Source: Phytoseiulus persimilis (taxonomy: Eukaryota; Arthropoda; Arachnida; Mesostigmata; Phytoseiidae). From it: a stretch of DNA of 64,000 bases. The DNA lies in the NCBI GenBank assembly GCA_037576195.1, contig CM075103.1:30030723-30094722 (forward strand), given 5' to 3'. The position numbers and the translations under genes were made by a program. Within the stretch, counting starts at the first letter, position 1, and every line of letters begins with the position of its first letter. The notes under the pieces were generated by a model. It made no database searches, was not told where the DNA came from, and saw nothing but the letters and a program-made list of their open reading frames with translations. This document shows, one piece after another, positions 45,301 through 55,699 of this stretch.

Positions 45301-46484
45301 CGGCTACGGCATTCGATTTATCGATTCTCTGATCCTCGAGTCCCCAATCGGATGACGAGCTGGACGAGGAACTGGACGAGCTCGTGACGGGCGAATAAAT
45401 CGAATCAGAAGGGGTGAACGCACCCGAGACGACATCAGACGGCGACGAATTTACGCTGGATGATAGAAGGGAGCAACTCACGGCAACAGTGCACCTCGGT
45501 GGAGCTCTCGAGCGTCTTCGAAAGAAAGCACGCGATTTCCGAAAAAAACCCAATCTCATGGACGAGATCCGCCGATTGACCGCCAGCGAAGATTACAATG
45601 GACGGCAACTGCTCGTCAAAATCGACTGTAAAACTCGATGGAATTCGACTCTGATGATGATCGAGCGTGCCCTAGAAATTCTCCCAGCGATGAACTAAGT
45701 GCTTTGTCGCCACGGGAATACCATAAACAGGGATGATTCTCGTGCTTTGAGGAGTGTCGCAACCGTGCTCTCCCCTTCCAAACGAGCCATTCTGAACCTC
45801 TGGAATAACAAGACCACGTTCAGCAATGCCGACAGGATCTTCACATGCCTCCTTAATGATCTCCAGGATTCGAGAACCGAGTTAGCTCTCCTCCTGCGAG
45901 ATAATTTGATGAAGGAAATCTCTAAAAGGAGGACAATCTTGTCTACGGCTCTGGCGGTACTAGAGGAGCCTAGGTATGACTTCAACTTCGAAAGGATGTG
46001 TGACCTGAAAGAACCTTCGGTTGAGGAGCTTCTCGATGTTTTCGCACAAATCACAGATGCACATGAACCCGTCGCCCCGCCAGAGCCCGATCCCGTTCCG
46101 CGAATTTCAGTGAGTTGAATGAGCCGATGCAAGTCCAGTCAAGCAGAATTTTTTCCGCCATTGAAAATGTTCCACTTCCAGAGAAACATCTCATGGGATC
46201 CCATTTACGAGCCTCCCAGATCTTTCGCGACTGCGGGAGCCGCGATCGACAGAAGACTGAACTTGGCTCGAGAATTCAGGCTTCATAAAGCCGGGGGCGA
46301 TCATGGCCGTCTTCTCGACCGATGCCTGAAAGCTTTATCGGAAATCCCGCCGACATCCGTACAGGCCGAAAGAGACTTCAGTTCGGTTCGATTCTTGTTG
46401 GGAGAGAACCGTGCGAGGATGAAACCGAGCACCCTCGACGATATATTCTTCTTGCGAAAAGCATTCCAGAACGAACTCTTGTGA
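39353..46484 (+). mobile_element. hAT transposon 2, interrupted by hAT 3
   Basis: The coding part runs 44058-46484 on the plus strand. A BED-type finger begins at about 44115 (SWVWCWYQKGSDKARCIICLK) and is cut by an intron with a GTGAGT donor, then continues as the HLEKQH half. Further blocks are an AAATDEASNVLRAV motif, KCYAHGLDLVV, CKTRWNSTLMMIERAL, and the C-terminal dimerisation region (IPPTSVQAERDFSSVRFLL). Stops and frame changes interrupt it in several places. Its left end is proposed at 39353 (TAGGCTTCGCAGC), with hAT 3 inserted between; that join is inference. No right terminal repeat was found. Confidence 0.6.
39569..44014 (+). mobile_element. hAT transposon 3 with ~450-bp terminal inverted repeats
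   Basis: Arms 39569-40010 and 43587-44014 are reverse complements. They end in CAGACATCC and are flanked by CTCCGAGG and CTCGGAGC, 6 of 8 identical, a possible old target duplication. The plus-strand transposase includes a BED-type finger (QCKRCDHPVTSV, HLASH) at about 41550-41630 and a short gap with a TAG at 41884. TTDAASAMVKIGKPI and KCYAHGIHLAVLETL follow from 42103, then THRWDSTLDMLERFLEL, and the hAT C-terminal block STSAPVERTFSKARHQQRFN near 43320-43380. The frame changes near 42830-42960. Outer arm regions hold clustered GGAACGC motifs. Long minus-strand frames across 39352-40035 and 40484-41194 are treated as shadows. Confidence 0.72.
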
Positions 46485-46499
46485 CGCGAAAATTGTGTT

Positions 46500-46735
46500 A
46501 AAGAGAACTAGCCTCTCCACCATGTGCCGCAGTCGTTGTGTACATATATTGTCCAGTATCTCTCACAAGCTGATGCTTTCTTAACGTTAATCATGAACTT
46601 CCCTCTGCGAAAGACGAAGGTGACCCTAAATAACTGGGAGCGGCGAGATCTGTGAACGCAACACGACTCACCCCTGGGATGAAAGGGACCATATGTGCAT
46701 ATGGAAGATCGAAATAAATCCAATCCAATCCAAGG
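46500..46735 (+). mobile_element. LINE 3' UTR, short copy
   Basis: It ends with CATATGTGCATATG (46691-46704), then AAATAAATCCAATCCAATCC. This matches the 3' end of the LINE at 29493 and that at 47390. Only the 3' untranslated part remains. Confidence 0.6.
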
Positions 46736-46924
46736 TTGCTCCACTAAGAAGCATACTCATTTGTTCGTTCTGTCGTATTTCTGCCTATTTCCGCTTCATC
46801 CATGCCGGAGATATGGGTTGGAGCTTCGAAAAACTAAGTTGTCGGTTATATAATAATATACAGACATACATCAGGTACACCCATATGGAACACTTTTCGT
46901 AAAGAACTGAAGACACGAGTACAA

Positions 46925-47390
46925 AAAAAAGTGGACTCCGTCTGGAAAGGGCACATGGAATCCAAATCCACATTGGGTCTATATCGACAATTCAGAGGGG
47001 CCAGAGGTCTCAAAATGGACTTATACGATACCTCGCGAGGAAGTCGTCTCATAGCCCTCGCCAGGGCGGGGATGCTACAGACCAGGACTGGACAACACAC
47101 TCGCGCTCCATTCATCGACACCATCCATCCATCGAGATGAGTGGCCCCCGAAACCGACCAACACGCGGTTTTGGGATGCGAGGGAGGAAAATACTCCCAG
47201 CAGGATTTCACCGTACGACTAGGACTTCACCCAGACACCACACCGGAGGACCTGAGGAGGACGAAGGATATCCCAAGACTCTGGGAAATAGAAAACAAAA
47301 AACGATCTATGAATACAAAACAAGTCACCCCTGAAATGATAGGGGACATATGTGTATATGAAAGATCGAAATGAATCCGATCCAATTCAA
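46925..47390 (+). mobile_element. LINE 3' end with C-terminal coding part
   Basis: The frame beginning near 46931 reads MESKSTLGLYRQFRG and SRGSRLIALARAGMLQTRTG, the C-terminal pattern of CR1/L2-like LINE proteins. A His/Cys region (ETDQHAVLGCEGG) continues in a neighbouring frame. The 3' UTR carries CATATGTGTATATG (47347-47360) and an AATCC-type tail. A 5'-truncated dead copy of the same family as the insertion at 29493. Confidence 0.7.
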
Positions 47391-47844
47391 GATCATGTCA
47401 CGGGCTGTATCATTAGCATTGCTTGATTTGAGAATATGCTCGAGTGCATCGCATGGGATCCAAATGATTTGGGGAGATCTCACGACTTTACAGTCAGAAA
47501 TTCGGAGTCAGAAGCTTTCGACAAACCCTAGGTCGCGCACATCGAGACGACGGTCTATCTGCACCTATCGACCAGACAGCCAACGATATCGTGAGAAACA
47601 CCACGACTGATGTATCCGGAAGGAGTCCATGGTTTCCTCATCTCTCCTTCACAAGTTTTCGCTCGAACATGCGCAATCATTTTTTAGAGCGTACAGTGAG
47701 CTCAAAGCGAGGATCCCGGAGCATCTCTCATCACGCAACACCTCTTTAGGCCCTCCTCAACCGCGGAGCACTTCGTGGGACGCAGTCGCTCCCTTGGGAA
47801 CTCAAGTTCTGTCGTACGCGGAAGTAGGGGGTCACCTACGAAGA
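47391..47844. other. Spacer without recognised gene
   Basis: No recognised gene. A 76-codon plus frame at 47629 is unassigned. Confidence 0.35.
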
Positions 47845-47985
47845 CCTCGAAAGTATTGAATCGCCTCCATAGATGCCGAATAGGATGGTCAAATCGCCCT
47901 CGGAATCATCTCCATGATCCTCGACAACTATGGTCAGATTGACCCGCGACTCACGTTCATAGACCCCGGAAAGTATAGGCTCACG
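47845..47985 (+). repeat. ~48-bp dispersed repeat, about three units
   Basis: Units resembling CTATGGTCAGATTGACCCGC (47927-47946) occur at about 47880, 47927 and 47965 with diverged sequence. They are in the same orientation as the cluster at 5745. Confidence 0.6.
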
Positions 47986-48269
47986 CCAACTATCAGGACG
48001 GTCGGATAGAAAGAATGACAAACTGATTAGTGGTTTATAATTCAGGATGCTGAGAAGAGGACGCGGCGGGAATCACTGCCTGAGAGGGAGAGGGTGCCCC
48101 ATGGCGCGATTCCAGTCACGGTTCTTTCGAGGGCCCTATATTCATTTGTGCACTGTGTTTCCCGTGTTATCGTGAACTAGGTATCGACCAATTTCAGGTA
48201 GTAACTAGAATCACGCGGGCACCAGATATGAATGCAACGAGAACGAGGTTGCAGAAATAATTTATGGAT
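47986..48269. other. Spacer without recognised gene
   Basis: No gene or repeat was recognised between the ~48-bp units and the ~78-bp repeat. Confidence 0.35.
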
Positions 48270-48455
48270 GGTTCCTTCCCAGATAGCAAGGAACAAGTCG
48301 TCGATTCTGTCGCGAGGAGCTGATTCAGGTTTAATATCCACTGGGTAGATTTTCCTTGATAGGAAGCAATATGTCGTTTTTTTTTCTCGCAAGGACTTCA
48401 TCCAGTTATGATTTCCACTAGATAGATTCTCCTGTATAGCAAGCAACAAGTCGTT
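48270..48455. repeat. ~78-bp tandem repeat, about three units
   Basis: The landmark ATAGCAAGGAACAAGTCGT recurs at about 48282, 48358 (ATAGGAAGCAATATGTCGT) and 48435 (ATAGCAAGCAACAAGTCGT). GATTCAGGT recurs as a second landmark near 48321 and 48473. Non-coding. Confidence 0.6.
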
Positions 48456-48499
48456 GCTGTGCCATCAGAGGGTGATTCAGGTGTAAAGTTGACCATATA

Positions 48500-49758
48500 C
48501 AGGGTGTGTCCTCTAAGCTGCAACATTTTCGTGGCCTTCTTGTTTTGAGCTGTACTTCGGCCAAACTTTATCCGATCTGGGAATTTCTGGGAGTTGCATC
48601 TTTTCGCATTTTTATTTTCGAGGACCAGATCAGTGTCATGTTTCCCCGAGCTTGTCGAAGTTTTCCTCAATTCAATCCATGGCCCCTATAAGAACCTACC
48701 AGGGAATCGCCGATTCTCAGCCAATTTCTGAAAATAAAAAACGGGAAGATCCCTCCCGATCCCAGCTACGAAACGCTCGCGAGAACGCGCAGATCGGTGG
48801 CGAACCGGTGGAACGGTATTCAATACGAGATACCCCTAAATTGAGCCCTCCAGACCCCCTGCCGACCTCTCCCGTGGAGAACCGCCCGTAACTTCTCAGG
48901 GAAGCCGATTTCGAAAATTTCACTGATGGCGGAAGTTTCTTATTTCGAGCCAAACTGCCCGAAAACGAAACAACCGGGTCGATCTGATCACTTTTTTTGC
49001 ACCTCTCAAGTCACCGGGCGCTCGTCTCATGCCCCTCACTGAAAACGCGCCGACAACTCAGCAGGCGTCAGGACGGCTTTGACGAGTAACAGCTCGGGAG
49101 AGGCGCATGGAAGTTTTCTTATTCGAACCAGGAGCCGTTTGCCGCGATGACTTTCTCCAACCTGCTGCGAGGGGCGCGTTGTCGGCGCGTTTTCAGTCAG
49201 GAACATGAGATGAGCGCCCGGTGACCATTGAGGTGAAAAAAAAGTCATCGGATCGACCCGGTTACTCCGTTTTCGAGTAGTTTGGCTCGAAATAAGAACT
49301 TTCGCCATCAGTGAAATTTCCGAAATCGCCTTCCCTGAGAAGTTACGAGCGGCTCTCCACGGGGAGGTCGGCAGGGGATCTGGGGGGCTCAATTCAGGGG
49401 TATCTCGTATTGAATACCGTTTCACCGTTTCTCCGTTTCGCTATCGATCCGCGCGTTCTCGCGTTCCGTAGCTGGGATCAAGAGGAATCTTTCCGTTTTT
49501 TATTTTCCGAAATTGGTTGAGAATCGGCGATTCCCTGGTAGGTTCTTGTGGGGGCCATGGATTGAATTGAGGAAAACTTCGACAAGCTCTGGAAAACGTG
49601 ACACTGATGTGGTCCTCAAAAATAAAAAAGCGAAACGAAACGTCTCTTCAAGAGCTTCCGATCGAAAAAAGAAATTCCAAGATCGGATGAAATTTGGCCG
49701 AAATACAGCTCAAAACAAGAAGGCCACAGAAATGTTGCAGCTCAGAGGACACACCCTG
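48500..49758. mobile_element. Foldback family A, copy 3 (complete, 1259 bp)
   Basis: Its terminal repeats begin CAGGGTGTGTCCTCT and it is flanked by TATA on both sides (48496-48499 and 49759-49762), compatible with a TA or TATA target. The two halves are long imperfect inverted repeats of ~550 bases (for example CTCTCCCGTGGAGAACCGCC at 48868 against the mirror near 49345-49365), leaving a short centre. No transposase is encoded. The Tc1/mariner-like tip and TA target suggest mobilisation by a mariner-type transposase; that is inference. Confidence 0.85.
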
Positions 49759-50425
49759 TATACAGCCAAAGGGTCTAGCCGGTTAGGTGCCCCACCTCGA
49801 CGGATCTTCTTGAAAACGACAGGATCGTGTTCTCTATGTGGAAGAACGTATTCCTGAAGTTTTCAGCCTTTTCCGTTACCTAGATCCAAATCTATTAACA
49901 ATGATTGAAAATAGTTCAATTAGAATCGCATGGTCAAGAGAAAACTTGAAATCGTTATATCTCGAGAACCGCTGGGCGTACAGCGTCGAAAGACAGTTTT
50001 TTGGAAAGCTCTTATCGAGGGCTATCTTCTCATATAGTGATCAGATCGCATGATTTCGAAGGCATAAAAAATCGAGGGTTTCCCAATTTAGACGGTTGAT
50101 ACCCTTCCCGTGGCCGGCCAAGAATCGGCGAAAACCAGAATGTAGCCCCAAGTACCCTCTTCCTACTCAAGAAGTTTCATCCAAATCGAAGCTCAGCCTT
50201 CGGAGTTATCGCTCCGAGTAGGTAACCGACCAGACCCCTCTCTCACTTTGGAGTCCGGAAATTCGCTCGTACTCAACTTTCACGCGCGCAACTGTCTCAA
50301 GAGAGCGCGTCTCTCAAGTTTCTGGCGTCCATGTTTGTTTCGCGTCGGTAACACGTGCGGGAACACTTCCTTGTGATTGAAAAGAACCTGGAATTCGATT
50401 CTGTGTTTCAAGGTATTGTCACGGA

Positions 50426-53400
50426 TAGACATGAATTTCCGAGACTCGGAACTCGGAAAATAATTCCCGACTCGGGAATAATTTCCGACTCGGAAATTAT
50501 TTTTTGACTCGGAAAATAATTCCCGACTCGGGAATAATTTCCGACTCGGAAATTATTTTTTGACTCGGAAATGGAGATCCATCATCAACGGACGTTTTCA
50601 ACCCACCGAAATCATCCAAGAAATGGTTTCCGACGTGGGCATGAGAAACGGAGCATCTAGAGGAGCATATGGTGATCTGTTTTTTTTTCTTTTTCTAACG
50701 AGGTGTCTAGGCCGATTGCTGGCCGGGGAAGAGGACCCAGGTAGTGTGAGACTCGTCCCGCCTGAGCAGGAAATACTCACTAACCCTCCGAGAGAACTCG
50801 GATCACAATCCTCGGTCGCCCTGCCGAAGTTGGGGGAGACGACGCAACTGGCGCTCTCTGTAATCAACAAAACAGGTCGAGTTACCGGGGAGGACGGCTT
50901 TGGGAAGCAAAGAGAGAGGGCCGGCCTCGAGAGGGCTGCGGCAGCGATGTAAGGGGCGACTTACTAAACGTTGTTCTTCTCTCGGAACGAATCCCATGGA
51001 CGGCTCTTGGAGAAGTAATCTTTTAGGAAGAGATACTTCGTGAATCTGACGTCGTCTTGCCTTTCTTGGCAGTAACGCCGTGAATGTCGGGCTTTGCTGA
51101 AGACCCGTTCAGCTGGTACGCTGGTCGGCTGGAGGGTATTGACAGTTTCGATGAGGGATGGCGGTAGGATACCATGATGCTTGACAGACTGATGAAGCCT
51201 CATGAGTTCTTGCGGACTAATCGAGTGACCGTCGGAATCCTCTTCGTCTCTATCGAAGTAGTACTCGAACCGGTTTTCTTTGACAATGCCCCTCTCAGAA
51301 CTGACTGTCTGCTCCTCCGAACCGCTCGCGCTCCCCTCATCTATGAATTTGGCGATCTCTGCTCCGATGTCGGCAACTTCCTCAAAAGTGTTGTGAAGCA
51401 CCTCGTTGCCCGCGGCGACTACATCCTCCCTGACCTCACAGAGCCAAGTATCTAGATCCGTTTCTAGTTTCTTGCTCCTCACGAAGCGCGAAAGAGCTGA
51501 GATTACGGTTCTCCTCTGCAGAATCCTCTCACAAAGATGCCTCCCAAGACTCTTGGAGAAGTTGGATTCTTCGCCTTTCAAACGGTAGATCATTTCCTGT
51601 GGGATTCGAGGGCGATAGAAGTAATGCAGAACCGACACCGCACTTGTAAGAGGGCGGGTAGAGGGCAGAATCAGTGAGGGGGAACGGCTGTTTTCCCTCA
51701 CGAGCGTGGTAACGACGTAACGCGTCCTCCTGCTTCATAAAACTCCGAAGCATGGCCAGGGTACTGTTCCATCGAGTGCGTACATCGATGACGAGGCGAG
51801 TGCCGCTCCCATTCGACACGTCCAGGAGCTCGTCATTGCAGGCCGGACTTCTGAGGAAGACCCGGCATCCGTCGCGGACCTTCGCGACCAGATTTCCGGC
51901 TGTTCCGTTGTATAGTGGGGGGCCTGCGACACGTTCTTCCTCCAACTCCGCCTCGAGAAAATCTGCAGGTTCCGAGGAAAAAGGATGTCAAAATTATAGG
52001 GGATGATCAGATATCTCTACGATGCGGAATGAAATTGTCTCAGATAACGTGCAGCCTTCTGCTTACCGCTAGCGTCAGGGTCATCATCTTGAATGCCAAC
52101 TAAATTCCATTCCCTGGGCTCCGAATTTCCTTCAACTTGTGAAGGCTCCGAGATAAAAGCCGTGCCTGCTTTCAGAGTATCCAATACGGCGAGATGGAGT
52201 GCGTATGCGAGGCACGTGAGATGGAAGAGAGGCTGTGGAGCTACTTCCTTCTTGAGGAGCTTCCCCAGTTTCTTCATGGCCTTGGCACCGTCAGTGGTCA
52301 GACCCTTGATGTCTCTCAGCTCAAGACCGAACCGTTCGAGTGCTACCACGAGAACTTCCATGAGGTTCCTGGCGGTGGCTCGATCTCGGAACCTAGAGAG
52401 AAGTTCAACAGAGTTCTCTCCAAGGCACGGAATTTTTCGTGAACAGTGTAGCGTCATTCCTGCCGAGAGAGGCCGGTTAGAAAAGTTCTGGAGTGGTTCA
52501 GTGTAGACGGAAGGGCGAATCTATGATTGGAACAGTGTCCGAGAAGGATTCTTTAGCAAGGAATCGCCTGCGCTGCCAAGTCCACTCATCACATGTGATG
52601 GCGAAGCATGCGCCCGCTTGGCGCAGCGAAGCGAGATCGCTTTTCACTTTCAGCAGAGCATTGCTACAATCGAAACTCTAGTCAGCTCTAATTTGTAGAA
52701 TATTCCATTCTCGAATAAGAATATCTATCTTTACAAGCTGGAAAAATGGAAAACAACTTACCCAGCCTCCGTGTCGCAAATCTTTCGCGCCAGATTGGCA
52801 TTGATGGGCCCTAATTTGGCTAGCCAAAATAGTATTCTCATCGCGGCGTGACTAAACACCTGGCACGGGATATTGAGCACGGCCACGAGCCACGACCGGA
52901 GTGAGTCTTTGCCCTGCTTGCGATGCATATTCATGTGAGTTTTCAGGGGCGTTTTCGTGCCTCTGGTTGTCCGTATGCGAGCGCCGCAGATCTTGCACTC
53001 CTGAGTATCTTTGTCGACCTCGATGAATTCGTTCCAGACATCGGCTTGTTGGCCACGCGGCCGGCCAACCTTTCGCTTTGTTTCGTTCGAGGGTTGAGTG
53101 GCGGATGATGCTGACATATCTGCTTCGTCCCCACTACATGATCTCGAGAATTCGCCTGCAAATACTAAGAGATATATGTATACACTCTGCAAAATTATAC
53201 GCGCACCCCCGCTCGTTTCCCTATCTGTATTCGGAGTACGAATCCCAAGCACGGTGCTGATGTCAGCTCAATCGGACGTTCCGTTCAGAAGTTACGTCGG
53301 AAAGCGGGGGTGCGCGCATAACTGCGGTCAGCAGCGGTGCGCAGGTCAGTGTATATACGGTACATCATGATCATCATCAAAACTTCGGACAACACGTTTC

Positions 53401-54202
53401 GCCAGATCTTAAGCGTGGAACAATTACCGGTGCCACGTCCTTTTCCGGCGATGAATCTTCTTCTGGGTCTTCCTTCTGGGTCTCTCCGGGAACGCTTGGG
53501 AGCAGGTTCCTCCTCAGAGTTTTCTGCGTCTGACAAAGTAAGAATGCCCTCACCGGAGTTTGCGAGATCTGAGACAGCCGCAGAAGAACTTGTGAGAACT
53601 TTCAGATTCATTTCAGAACATCTCGCATTCATCGAACGCGAGTCTTCCCTCCAACGGCAGCTGCCTACGGCTCTGTGGGTTTCCAAATGGAAGAAAATCA
53701 GAATCGAAGATTCGAAATACTTACGACGCATTTGACTCGACATCTCACGGGGTTCTTCACGAATCCACTGTGGGCTCTGAATGATGGTTCCGTTGAGCTT
53801 GTGAGCTCGCCTCGCCATTCGACGATTGTCGCGATGTGCGCGTTCGAGGAACTCAATACCTCCCACACTTCTCATGTCACCATTTCGACAACATGTTGAC
53901 AAAACTGCCTCCAGTCTGAAGAGATCGGCTCCACTGGAAATCCACTTCTTCGAGCTCAGCATCAAAAAAAAAAATCTCACTCATGCAAGCGAATGAGTGA
54001 AAAGCGTCTCAACGGAGCCAATGGCGGAGCACAGGTTCATATCCTCCTATAGATACTCCGTTTCTCATGCTCAAGTCGGAAACCATTTCTTGGATGATTT
54101 CGGTGGGTTGAAAACGTCCGTTGATGATGGATCTCCCTTTCCGAGTCAAAAAATAATTTCCGAGTCGGAAAATAATTTCCGAGTCTCGGAAATTCATGTC
54201 TA
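50426..54202 (-). mobile_element. hAT transposon 4 with perfect 8-bp target duplication
   Basis: The ends TAGACATGAATTTCC are inverted repeats, flanked by GTCACGGA at 50418-50425 and 54203-54210. The terminal repeats extend about 170-250 bases. The left one is expanded by a ~60-bp direct duplication of CTCGGAAATTATTTTTTGA-type units. The minus strand encodes a BED-type finger near 53010-52920 (CKICGARIRTTRG, HMNMHRK), LTTDGAKAMKKLGKLL and CLAYALHLAVLDTL near 52340-52190, RTRWNSTLAMLRSF near 51780, and the dimerisation block LQPTSVPAERVFSKARHSRR near 51130. Likely introns include one ending at a CAG near 51966. Coding sequence is split over several frames, so autonomy is doubtful, but the intact target site and terminal repeats point to recent insertion. 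Confidence 0.86.
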
Positions 54203-54421
54203 GTCACGGAGTTAGGCAGAACCCCCAACCAGGTGGCTCACTACAAAAAGAGACTTTGGAAAGAGTTCTTGTGAGAAAGAAATGATTGAAAAGAGACCGT
54301 CTTTGCTAGGTTGTTGATTGAAACTCCCGACTGAGAGATCAACCGTGCAGTCAAGTGAGAATGAACATGAATTCTGTTCAAAAAGTGAATCGCTCGTGTT
54401 TTTCGTCACAGAAGAGAACGA

Positions 54422-55085
54422 GTGCGCGGAAATAACGAGTCAGGTCCCACCATGCTGCACCGATGCCCGCTCTGTAATCGACAGGTTCACAATGTCAAGG
54501 GCACCCCGAGAAGAATCGCGACGGAGAATATTTCTATGAGCTACGTGAAAGAGATGCGGGATATTGTGCGGCTCGACATCAGATCCCGACACGTCAAACG
54601 GAAGAGTTATCGGGTGTGTAGGCTTCACCTTTTCGTCTCCCTCAGAACCAGGTTGACTCATTGTCAGAGAAAAGTGAACACAGATTCCACTCGGATCGTC
54701 TGAGTGGTTTCGGTTCTGTCGACACATCATTTCACTTCGCTGTCTGTCAGCTCGGAATGCCCTCTACTGGTCACCGTATGAGATTCCAGCTGTTGTCTAA
54801 ACGGCGAACCGTCTTCGTCAATCCCTTGCAGGTGTTCATCCGACACGTGCCTTGCCAGAACGATCTCCGAGGGATTTCGGCCTACTGGTGCGAATGCCCA
54901 AATGGTAATCGGACCGTAGGATGCTGTGTCCACGTGGCTGCTGTGCCCACGTGGCTGCTGCCGTGTACTACCTAGCTCTGGCTAGGTACCAGCTCCCGAT
55001 TCGGCGACCAGCGGCCGAACTCTCGAATCTCTTTCTCGTTGCGGAGCCCGAGACACAATCGGAAGAAAGCGATCTCGAGGGTTGA
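54422..55085 (+). pseudogene. MULE-like SWIM-type zinc motif ORF, frameshifted
   Basis: The frame at 54661-54975 contains ISAYWCECPNGNRTVGCCVH, a CxC...CxH (SWIM) arrangement as in Mutator-like transposases. Directly after it, the 17-base unit CCACGTGGCTGCTGT is duplicated in tandem (about 54930 and 54947), which shifts the frame. The next frame continues as VYYLALARYQLPIRRPAAEL to a stop at 55083-55085. Upstream frame 54422-54703 may belong to the same protein. The catalytic DDE region is missing, probably lost or displaced with the hAT insertion to the left. The product would be a transposon-encoded DNA-binding remnant. Confidence 0.55.
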
Positions 55086-55699
55086 GGATTTCTAGGGAGA
55101 GAAAATAAAGGAGAAAAAAAACCTCCAGGATGTGGCTCAGAGATTTTCGCAATTTTTTGAACGTTTCAAGCGCGTTTGAGTCGAATTTCCGGACTCCAAA
55201 GTGAGAGAGGGGTCTGGTCGGTTACCTACTCGGAGGGATAACTCCGAAGGCTAAGCTTCGATTTCGATGAAAGTTCTTGAGTAGGAAGAGGGTACTTGGG
55301 GCTACATTCTGGTTTTCGCCGATTCTTGGCCGGCCACGGGAAGGCTATCAACCGTCTAAATTGGGAAACCCTCGATTTTCGATGCCTTCGAAATCATGCA
55401 CTGGCTATATGAGAAGATAGCCCTCGATGAGAGCTTTCCAAAAAGTTGTCGTTCGACGCTGTACGCCCAGCGGTTCTCGAGATATAACGATTTTAAGTTT
55501 GCTCTTAACCATGCGGATTTATTTGAACTATCTTTAATTAATGTTTATAGATTTGGATCTAGGTAACGGAAAAGGCTGAAAACTTCAGGAACACGCTCTT
55601 CCACATAGAGAACACGATCCTGTCGTTTTCAAGAAGATCGGTCGAGTAGGGGCACCTAAACCTACCTTATCCGGCTAGACCCTTTCGGAAGGCGCACAG

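Larger units (their letters stand above)
49764..55690 (+). mobile_element. MULE-like foldback element with ~520-bp arms, split by a hAT
   Basis: Arms 49764-50285 and 55165-55690 are reverse complements with high identity, starting AAAGGGTCTAGCCGG and including GTAGGTAACCGACCAGACCC near 50216. Between them lies a hAT insertion and a remnant coding region with a SWIM-type zinc motif. Long terminal repeats plus a SWIM motif are characteristic of Mutator-like elements, including the foldback-type MULE-NOF group; assignment is inference because the DDE core is missing. No clear target duplication was found. The left end directly abuts foldback A copy 3 and the right end abuts the BEL fossil. Confidence 0.65.
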
